NCBI RefSeq assembly: GCF_003217325.1
Contig: NZ_QJTI01000011.1
Span: 70,551-129,606 of the forward strand
Source: Rhodopseudomonas faecalis
GTDB lineage: Bacteria; Pseudomonadota; Alphaproteobacteria; Rhizobiales; Xanthobacteraceae
Length of the DNA stretch: 59,056 nucleotides
Direction of reading: 5' to 3'
Within the stretch, counting starts at the first letter, position 1; every line of letters begins with the position of its first letter. The notes beneath the pieces are model-generated. The model searched no databases and had not been told where the DNA came from. It saw only the letters and a list, made by a program, of their open reading frames with translations. Below are positions 52,923 to 59,056 of this stretch, piece after piece. Made by a program: the position numbers and the translations under genes.

Positions 52923-53237
52923 TTAGCGAACTGAGGGAAGCGTGATGCTGACGCCGTCGCGGCGGATCTGTTCACGCAGATTGCCGGGCAGCACCGTGCC
53001 GTCCGCGGCGATCAGCACCGGAGCGATATAGGCGCCGACCGCACCGACATCGTCGGCCGCGGCTTCGGCGAGCAGTGCGCGCGCGGTCGGCGCATCGCGC
53101 ACGATCGCCGCATCGGCAAGGTTGGTCGACCAGCGCTGATCGGCGCTGCGATACACCACCACGCCATCGACCGTGCGGTTGGCGGTCACCACCGACGGGC
53201 CGGTGATCTTGATCTTCTGTTGCAGAGGAGAGGTCAT
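52923..53237 (-). CDS. DUF2849 family small protein
   Basis: This 104-residue protein matches DUF2849: PSVVTANRTVDGVVVYRS, then DAPTARALLAEAAADD and VIAPVLIAADGTVLP-like segments. It lies between cysG and cysI, its usual place in alphaproteobacteria. It is presumed to assist sulfite reductase, but the mechanism is unknown. Its ATG overlaps the cysG stop by four bases. Confidence 0.88.
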   Translation of the reverse strand: MTSPLQQKIKITGPSVVTANRTVDGVVVYRSADQRWSTNLADAAIVRDAPTARALLAEAAADDVGAVGAYIAPVLIAADGTVLPGNLREQIRRDGVSITLPSVR

Positions 53238-54658
53238 TCAGCAGCCGCCAACCAGTGAGAAGGAGTCAATGCAGTGGGTGCTTGTTGCCGCCAGGGCGCC
53301 GAGCGAGCCACCACGGCGCCGATGATCAGCAGCGCCGGGCCCTCGCCGATCTGCGCCACCAATTCCGGCAATTGCTCGAGCGTGCCGACCGCGGCCTGCG
53401 CATCGGCACGGGCGACGCGCGCGAACACGCCGGCCGGCGTATCGGGCGCCCGGCCAGCGCGCAGCAGGCCATCGCGAATGCGCACCGCCGCCGCCATGCC
53501 CATATAGATCACCACCGTGATCTGAGGATCGCGCAGCGCAGCCCAATCGATCGCTTCGGTGTCGGCGGCCTGATGCGCGGTCAAAACGCTGATGTGGCGC
53601 GCCTCGTGGCGATAGGTCAGCGGCAAATCGAATTCGCTGGCGGCGGCAAATGCCGCGGAAATGCCGGGAATGACCTGATAGGCAATGCCCGCGGCGCGCA
53701 GCGCCTCGATCTCCTCGCCGCCGCGCCCGAACACGAACGGGTCGCCGCCCTTGAGCCGCACGCAATTCTGGCCGGCGCGCGCCGCCTCGATCATCTTGTC
53801 ATGGATCGCCGGCTGGCCGATGCCGGGCTGGCCGATGCGGCGGCCAACCGGGACGCGCACCGCATCGCGGCGGGCGCGGTCGAGAATTTCCGGCGACACC
53901 AGCTCGTCGTGAAAGATCACATCGGCATCCTGCAACGCGCGCAGCGCTTTCAGGGTCAATAGCTCCGGATCGCCCGGCCCGGCACCGACCAGCGTCACCT
54001 GCCCGGCGCCTTTGGCGGCGGCGAAGGCCGAGGGATTGCTGATCTCCGCCAGAGCGCGCTCGGCGTCATCGCTGCGGCCAGCGAGCAGCGCGGCGCCGAT
54101 TGGGCCATCGACCACCCGCTCCCAGAACCGGCGGCGCAGCGCAAACTCCGGAATCCGCGCCGCGATGCTCTTGCGCCAGCGGCCGATGAACGCCGACAGC
54201 TCGCCGATCCGCGCCGGCAACAGCGCCTCGATCTGCTCGCGCAGCCGCCGCGCCAGCACCGGCGATGCGCCGCCGGTGCCGATCGCCACCACCACATCGC
54301 CGCGATCGACGATCGCCGGCATGATGAAGCTGGAATCGGTGAGGTCATCCATCACATTGACCGGCAGGCCGCGCGCCTGCGCCCGCGCCGCCACCGCAGA
54401 GCCGATCGCGCCCGCGCCGGCACAAAACACCGCGATCACGCCGTCGAGCGGCAGTGTCAGCGGATCACCTTCGAGATGATCGATCCGGCCATCCCCGAGC
54501 CCGACGCCGCCCAGGTCGCGGTCGCCATCGGTCGCGTACCAGCGAACCTTTGCCCCGGCCGCCAGCAGCAGCCGCAGCTTGGCACGCACCGGCTCGCCAC
54601 CACCGACCACCAAAATCCATCCCGCCCGCAGATCGAGAAACACCGGCAGAAATCTCAT
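53234..54658 (-). CDS. cysG: Siroheme synthase (CysG)
   Basis: This 474-residue multifunctional enzyme converts uroporphyrinogen III to siroheme. The N-terminal dehydrogenase/chelatase part (about 1-205) has ILVVGGGEPVRAKLRLLL. The C-terminal methyltransferase part (about 215-465) has VTLVGAGPGDPELLTLKAL and RLKGGDPFVFGRGGEE. All parts needed are present. AAGGAG lies upstream of the ATG. It is the first gene of the leftward sulfur operon and supplies siroheme to CysI. Confidence 0.95.
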   Translation of the reverse strand: MRFLPVFLDLRAGWILVVGGGEPVRAKLRLLLAAGAKVRWYATDGDRDLGGVGLGDGRIDHLEGDPLTLPLDGVIAVFCAGAGAIGSAVAARAQARGLPVNVMDDLTDSSFIMPAIVDRGDVVVAIGTGGASPVLARRLREQIEALLPARIGELSAFIGRWRKSIAARIPEFALRRRFWERVVDGPIGAALLAGRSDDAERALAEISNPSAFAAAKGAGQVTLVGAGPGDPELLTLKALRALQDADVIFHDELVSPEILDRARRDAVRVPVGRRIGQPGIGQPAIHDKMIEAARAGQNCVRLKGGDPFVFGRGGEEIEALRAAGIAYQVIPGISAAFAAASEFDLPLTYRHEARHISVLTAHQAADTEAIDWAALRDPQITVVIYMGMAAAVRIRDGLLRAGRAPDTPAGVFARVARADAQAAVGTLEQLPELVAQIGEGPALLIIGAVVARSAPWRQQAPTALTPSHWLAAAE

Positions 54659-54802
54659 GCACGCTCCTTGTCGCAGCCCCGCGGGATTGACTAGAATTAT
54701 TTTCTATATAAGTGTCTTTTCGAGATCGTAAAGAGAAAGTTGTTCTTTCTATTTGCGGATGCAGATATGAAATTTCATGCTTCCAAAGACAGGGCGCCAG
54801 AG
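54659..54802. promoter_or_regulatory. AT-rich divergent control region of the two sulfur operons
   Basis: For the leftward operon, TTTACG (54727-54732) and TATATA (54705-54710) on the minus strand are 16 bases apart. A perfect dyad, AGAAAG-TTGTT-CTTTCT (54734-54750), lies just upstream of that -35 box. The stretch 54690-54760 is far more AT-rich than its surroundings. This is the best place for sulfur-dependent control. Confidence 0.45.
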
Positions 54803-55690
54803 ATGGATCTTCTCACCACCCGTTCGCCGCAGTTTGAATCGCCGCGCGACCCCACCCCTGCCGGGCTTCCACACGGCATCGTTGCAGTCCCCAGTATGGA
54901 CCACCTCGACGCCTTGGAGGCGCAAAGCATTTATATTTTGCGCGAGGCATTCGCCCGGCTGAAGAAGCTGGCGCTGCTGTGGTCGCTCGGCAAAGATTCC
55001 AATGTGATGATCTGGCTGGCGCGCAAAGCGTTCTTCGGCCGCGTGCCGTTTCCGGCGATGCATGTCGACACCGGCAAAAAATTTCCGGAGATGTATGCGT
55101 TTCGCGATCGCTACGCCGCCGAGTGGGGCCTCGACCTCCTGATCGAAAACTGCCCCGGCATCGAAACGGTCGATCCGACCCTGCCGCCGGCGGCGCGCTC
55201 CGCCGCCCGCAAGACCGAGGGCCTGAAGCTGGCGCTCGCCAAGCACGGTTTTGACGGCCTGATCGCCGGCATCCGCCGCGACGAGGAAGCAACGCGCGCC
55301 AAGGAGCGGGTGTTTTCGCCGCGCGGCAGCGAGGGCGGCTGGGACGTGCGCGATCAGCCGCCGGAATTTTGGGATCAGTTCAACGCCGCGCCGCCGCCCG
55401 GCGCGCATCTGCGCATTCATCCAATCCTGCATTGGACCGAGGCCGATATCTGGGCCTACACCCAGCGCGAAAACATCCCGATCATTCCTTTGTATCTGGC
55501 GAAAGACGGCAAGCGCTATCGCTCGCTCGGCGATGCCGACATCACCCATCCGGTGGCGTCGAACGCCACCTCCATCACCGAAATCCTGATCGAACTCGAG
55601 GAGACCAAGGTGCCAGAGCGCGCCGGCCGCGCTCTCGATCATGAAACCGAGGACGCTTTTGAGCGTCTGCGCGTCGCCGGCTATCTGTGA
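54803..55690 (+). CDS. cysD: Sulfate adenylyltransferase subunit 2
   Basis: CysD makes APS from sulfate and ATP together with CysN. The 295-residue protein has the PP-loop SLGKDSNVM, the segment [18 protein letters not shown] and [29 protein letters not shown] is also typical. The conserved part begins at [18 protein letters not shown] (ATG 54896). An N-terminal extension runs before it if ATG 54803 or 54767 is used, and no strong ribosome-binding site decides. Its stop overlaps the cysN start in a GTGA. Confidence 0.9.
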   Translation: MDLLTTRSPQFESPRDPTPAGLPHGIVAVPSMDHLDALEAQSIYILREAFARLKKLALLWSLGKDSNVMIWLARKAFFGRVPFPAMHVDTGKKFPEMYAFRDRYAAEWGLDLLIENCPGIETVDPTLPPAARSAARKTEGLKLALAKHGFDGLIAGIRRDEEATRAKERVFSPRGSEGGWDVRDQPPEFWDQFNAAPPPGAHLRIHPILHWTEADIWAYTQRENIPIIPLYLAKDGKRYRSLGDADITHPVASNATSITEILIELEETKVPERAGRALDHETEDAFERLRVAGYL

Positions 55691-57618
55691 GCATGTCCAT
55701 GAACATCAACGTCCTTGAGCCCTCGCCGTCGCTCGCCACCCCGAACGGCACCACCCGCCCGCAAGTCCGCATCGTGATTGTCGGCCATGTCGATCATGGC
55801 AAATCGACGCTGGTCGGCCGGCTATTGCACGAAACCGGCAGCCTGCCCGACGGCAAGCTGGAGATGCTGAAAGCGGTCAGCGCCCGGCGCGGCATGCCGT
55901 TCGAATGGTCGTTCCTGCTCGATGCGCTGCAGACCGAGCGCGACCAGGGCATCACCATCGACACCACGCAAATCCGGTTCCGCACCCGCTCGCGCGAGGT
56001 GGTGCTGATCGACGCGCCCGGCCACGCCGAGTTCTTGCGCAACATGATCACCGGCGCCTCGCAGGCCGACGGCGCGGTACTGATCATCGATGCGCTCGAA
56101 GGGGTGCGCGACCAGACCCGCCGCCACGGCTATCTCTTGCATCTGCTCGGCATCAAGCAGGTGGCGGTGGTGGTCAACAAGCTCGACCGCGTCGATTTCA
56201 GCGAGGCGCGTTTCAACGCGATCCGCGATGAGATCACCGCCCATCTCAGCGAACTCGGCGTGCCGCCGAGCGCGGTGATCCCGATCTCGGCGCGCGATGG
56301 CGACGGCGTCGCCGAACGCACCGCCAATATCGGCTGGTACAACGGCCCGACCGTGGTCGATGCGCTCGACACGCTGACGCCGGCGCGGCCGCTCGACGAA
56401 TTGCCGCTGCGGCTGCCGGTGCAGGCGATCTACAAATTCGATGATCGACGCATCATCGCCGGCCGCATCGAGTCCGGTCATCTCAAGACCGGCGATGAAA
56501 TCGTGATCACGCCGGCCGGCAAGGTCGCCAAGATCAAGAGCGTTGAGGGCTGGCCGCAAACGCCGGTGACGGTGGCGCAAGGCGCCGGCCGCTCAGTCGG
56601 CATCACGCTCGACCGCGAATTATTCATCGAGCGCGGCGATGTGATCGCACCGATTGATAGCGCGCCGCGCGACGCACGGCGGCTCCGCGCCCGGATTTTC
56701 TGGCTGCATGATCAGCCGCTGCAGCCCGGCGCCGCGATCGTGATCCGGCTTGGCACCCGCGAGGCACGCGGCAGCGTGCTGGCGATCGACAAGGCGGTCG
56801 ATCCCGGCGAATTGTCGAGCGTCGCCGGCCGTTCGATCGCGCGCAACCATGTCGGCGAGATCGACATTCTGCTGTCGCACGCCATTGCGGTCGATCGCCA
56901 TGCCGACAATCCGCGCACCGGCCGGCTGGTGATCGAGGTCAATGGCCGGCTCGCTGGCGGCGGGCTGGTGATCGACATCACCCCGGAGCCGCGCGCCTCC
57001 GCCGATATCGTGCCGGTCGACTCGGCACTGCGGCCGCAGGAACGCGCGGCGCGCTATCGCCATCACGGCGCGGTGCTATGGCTCACCGGCCTACCCGGCG
57101 CCGGCAAATCGACGCTGGCTTTGGCGCTGGAGCGGCGGCTGTTCGGCCGCAGCGGCTCGCCGATCCTGCTCGACGGCGACACGCTGCGCGCCGGGCTGAA
57201 TGGCGACCTCGGGTTTTCACCAGAGCATCGCGCCGAGAACATCCGCCGGCTGGCCGAAATCGCCGCGCATCTCGCCCGCAATGGCCATATCGCGATCGTG
57301 GCCGCGGTGTCGCCGGCGCGCGAGGATCGCGCTGCGGCGCGGCGCATTGCAGATGAGCATTTCCGCGAGATCTATGTCGCCACGCCCGCGGAAATCTGCG
57401 AAAGCCGCGATCCCAAGGGCCATTATGCCAAGGCGCGTGCCGGCGCCCTGCAGGGCTTCACCGGCATCAGCAACGATTATCAGCCGCCGGCAGAGCCGGA
57501 GCTGACCATCGACACCTCGACTCGTTCGGTCGCCGAGGCGATCGACGATATCGAATTGCTGCTAGCCCAAACCGGCATACTGTTCACCGAACAGGTCGAT
57601 CTCGCTGCCAACATCTGA
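55687..57618 (+). CDS. cysNC: Bifunctional CysN-CysC (ATP sulfurylase GTPase and APS kinase)
   Basis: This 643-residue fusion has a CysN GTPase domain (about 25-450) and an APS kinase domain (about 455-640). [14 protein letters not shown] and NKLD are the G-motifs. GLPGAGKST is the kinase P-loop, and [16 protein letters not shown] and [13 protein letters not shown] are intact kinase segments. NodQ and rhizobial CysNC share this layout. The start may be GTG 55687 or ATG 55693. It follows cysD with coupled translation. Confidence 0.94.
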   Translation: MSMSMNINVLEPSPSLATPNGTTRPQVRIVIVGHVDHGKSTLVGRLLHETGSLPDGKLEMLKAVSARRGMPFEWSFLLDALQTERDQGITIDTTQIRFRTRSREVVLIDAPGHAEFLRNMITGASQADGAVLIIDALEGVRDQTRRHGYLLHLLGIKQVAVVVNKLDRVDFSEARFNAIRDEITAHLSELGVPPSAVIPISARDGDGVAERTANIGWYNGPTVVDALDTLTPARPLDELPLRLPVQAIYKFDDRRIIAGRIESGHLKTGDEIVITPAGKVAKIKSVEGWPQTPVTVAQGAGRSVGITLDRELFIERGDVIAPIDSAPRDARRLRARIFWLHDQPLQPGAAIVIRLGTREARGSVLAIDKAVDPGELSSVAGRSIARNHVGEIDILLSHAIAVDRHADNPRTGRLVIEVNGRLAGGGLVIDITPEPRASADIVPVDSALRPQERAARYRHHGAVLWLTGLPGAGKSTLALALERRLFGRSGSPILLDGDTLRAGLNGDLGFSPEHRAENIRRLAEIAAHLARNGHIAIVAAVSPAREDRAAARRIADEHFREIYVATPAEICESRDPKGHYAKARAGALQGFTGISNDYQPPAEPELTIDTSTRSVAEAIDDIELLLAQTGILFTEQVDLAANI

Positions 57619-57636
57619 TTGCCGACAGGAGTTACC

Positions 57637-58644
57637 GTGAACCATTTGCTCGTTGCCCTGCTCGCCGGTCTCAGCGCAGTTGCGCTGGGATCGCCGGCGC
57701 GCGCGCAGAACCCCTCCACGCTGCTGAACGTGTCCTATGACATCTCGCGGGAGCTGTATGCCGAGATCAACAGCGCCTTCATCGCGCAATGGAAGGCCAA
57801 GACCGGCCAGGAGCTGACCATCAACCAATCGCATGGCGGCTCGTCGCGCCAGGCGCGCTCGGTGCTGGAAGGGTTGGAGGCCGACGTAGTGACCTTCAAC
57901 CAGGTCACCGACGTCCAGGTGCTGCACGACAAGGGCAAGCTGATTCCGGCCGATTGGGCAACGCGCTTGCCGAACAATTCGTCGCCTTATTATTCGCTGC
58001 CGGCGTTCCTGGTGCGCGGCGGCAATCCAAAAGGCATCAAGGATTGGGACGATCTGGTGAAGCCGGACGTCAAGGTGATCTTCCCCAATCCCAAAACCTC
58101 CGGCAATGGCCGCTACACTTATCTTGCGGCCTACGCCTTCGCGCAGCGGAAATTCGGCAATCCTGCCGAAGCCGACGCTTTCATCAAAAAGCTGTTCGCC
58201 AATGTGCCGGTGTTCGACACCGGCGGCCGCGCCGCCACCACCACTTTTATCGAGCGCCAGATCGGCGATGTGCTGATCTCGTTCGAGGCGGAAACCAATG
58301 CCATTCGTGATCTGGCCGGCGCCGACAAGTTTCAGGTGATCGTGCCGCCCACGAGCCTGCTCGCCGAATTCCCGGTGACGGTGGTCGACAAATATGCCGA
58401 CAAGCACGGCACCCGGGCGCTCGCCACCGCCTATCTCGAATATCTGTACTCGCCGGAGGGCCAGACCATCCTGGCGAAGGCCTATAACCGCGTGCACGAC
58501 AAAACCGTGGTGCAGCAGACTAAGGACCGCTTCCCCGAGGTCAAGCTGTACCGGATCGAGGATGAATTCGGCGGCTGGGACAAGCTCACCGCCGACCACC
58601 TCGCATCCGGCGCCAAGCTCGACCAGCTGTTCGGCGGACGCTAG
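57637..58644 (+). CDS. sbp: Sulfate-binding protein, second copy
   Basis: This 335-residue paralogue of the sulfate receptor follows cysNC. A signal peptide (1-24, ending SPARAQ) precedes LLNVSYDISRELYAEIN and QSHGGSSRQARSV. IFPNPKTSGNGRYTYLAAY and FGGWDKLTADH are conserved. The start is a GTG with AGGAG upstream. The two copies share the ligand-site residues but differ over their length, so they are not a recent duplication. No second permease set is in the window. Confidence 0.92.
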   Translation: MNHLLVALLAGLSAVALGSPARAQNPSTLLNVSYDISRELYAEINSAFIAQWKAKTGQELTINQSHGGSSRQARSVLEGLEADVVTFNQVTDVQVLHDKGKLIPADWATRLPNNSSPYYSLPAFLVRGGNPKGIKDWDDLVKPDVKVIFPNPKTSGNGRYTYLAAYAFAQRKFGNPAEADAFIKKLFANVPVFDTGGRAATTTFIERQIGDVLISFEAETNAIRDLAGADKFQVIVPPTSLLAEFPVTVVDKYADKHGTRALATAYLEYLYSPEGQTILAKAYNRVHDKTVVQQTKDRFPEVKLYRIEDEFGGWDKLTADHLASGAKLDQLFGGR

Positions 58645-58674
58645 TTGCTGCGCGAGTGCTGGCAGCACGCTTCA

Positions 58675-58821
58675 CCTCTCCCCGCTGGCGGGGAGAGGTC
58701 GACCGGCGGAGCGCAGCGAAGACGGTCGGGTGAGGGGGCGTCTCGACAGCGCCGAGCCTCTCGGTCTCGTGGCAACGCCCCCTCACCCCAGCCCTCTCCC
58801 CGCGTGCGGGGAGAGGGAGAA
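58675..58821. repeat. Family B GC-rich repeat after the second sbp
   Basis: It has a hairpin, CCTCTCCCCG (58675-58684) with CGGGGAGAGG, and a second one, CCTCTCCCCGCG with CGGGGAGAGGG, at the right end. Between them GGGTGAGGGGGCGT pairs with ACGCCCCCTCACCC. Together they can fold into a three-armed structure. Confidence 0.75.
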
Positions 58822-58888
58822 GTCCACCGCCCGAACGAATGACCGTCATTCCGGGGCGCGAGCGCCGCTCGCGAACCCGGCGACTGTC

Positions 58889-59056
58889 TCAGGTGTCAAG
58901 GGTCTTACCTTGATATGGCGTGTCGGCTTTGACGAGTGCGTTGGCTGTGACGAGCAGTTTGCGGGCGATTGCGATGAGCGCGACCTTTCCGGGTTTTCCT
59001 TGCAGGCGAAGGGCGTTGTAGTCGTCGCGGAGCTTGGGGTGGTGGCGGGCGGCGAC
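58889..59056 (-). mobile_element. IS110-family transposase, C-terminal part (runs off the window)
   Basis: The minus strand encodes the last 55 residues of a protein, ending at TGA 58889-58891. The visible part includes RHHPKLRDDYNALRLQGKP and KVALIAIARKLLVTANALVK, the pattern at the end of IS110/IS116/IS902 transposases. The start lies outside the window, so completeness cannot be judged. The element is adjacent to the second sbp and a family B repeat. Confidence 0.8.

Noticed and set aside
58675-58821. CRISPR-like array from the repeated CTCTCCCCG units
   Set aside because: The units are inverted, not direct, are not evenly spaced, and lie within a single folded element.
1-59056. tRNA or rRNA genes
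   Set aside because: No cloverleaf with a TTCRA loop and no rRNA signature segments were seen on either strand.

Overview
The window is GC-rich chromosomal DNA from an alphaproteobacterium. The best guess is the Rhodopseudomonas/Bradyrhizobium group (Nitrobacteraceae), inferred from gene content: GapR, DUF1244, DUF1036, DUF2849, DUF882, a small aa3-type oxidase subunit IV, a split PntAA/PntAB, a y4hA-like ChaA, and a CysN-CysC fusion next to a siroheme/cysI cluster. Families of palindromic intergenic repeats fit the same group. There are no rRNA or tRNA genes, no CRISPR array and no prophage. The window begins in an intergenic repeat and ends inside an IS110-type transposase.

Layout. 0.3-2 kb: scoA-scoB (acetoacetate activation). 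2-4 kb: an AsmA-like protein. 4.2-7.1 kb: a polyamine-type ABC transporter (potG-potH-potI) without a binding protein. 7.3-10 kb: a membrane PAS-GGDEF-EAL protein, followed by an FAD oxidoreductase. 12-13.5 kb: two YdcH/DUF465 genes and a diguanylate cyclase. 13.6-15.7 kb: purE-purK and rpsU. 16.3-21.8 kb: a Lys/Ala/Asp-repeat membrane-anchored protein, chaA, and coxIV-pntAA-pntAB-pntB with an intrinsic terminator. 22-24.7 kb: an AbrB-type antitoxin/Doc-type toxin pair and a PepF peptidase with a histone-like tail. 25-31.6 kb: a TerC protein, a sigma54 response regulator, an L,D-transpeptidase and a DUF882 (M15-like) protein. 31.9-38.9 kb: small genes, a Crp/Fnr regulator, gapR, DUF1244, DUF1036, pyruvate kinase, a TPR protein and rpmJ. 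39-42 kb: a Bug-type binding protein and two hotdog hydratase genes divergent from an IclR regulator. 42-45.8 kb: a YbaK deacylase, a His-rich secreted protein, bdhA, a patatin and a CAP lipoprotein. 45.9-58.6 kb: a complete assimilatory sulfate regulon.

How the genes work together. The sulfate block is two divergent operons around an AT-rich control region near 54.7 kb. Leftward run cysG, DUF2849, cysI, DUF934, cysH, sbp, cysT, cysW and cysA. Rightward run cysD, cysNC and a second sbp. Together they take sulfate from uptake to APS to sulfite to sulfide and supply siroheme. scoAB, bdhA and the patatin fit turnover of 3-hydroxybutyrate, although scoAB lies 40 kb from the other two.

The most interesting items are a toxin-antitoxin promoter whose -35 and -10 boxes lie inside two adjacent 19-bp dyads; a split hydratase in which one subunit has lost its catalytic Asp/His; a Crp-type gene whose ribosome-binding site can be fully paired by an upstream 9-bp arm; an unexplained nested stem-loop element near 12.0 kb; and repeats inserted between the sulfate-binding-protein gene and its permease genes.
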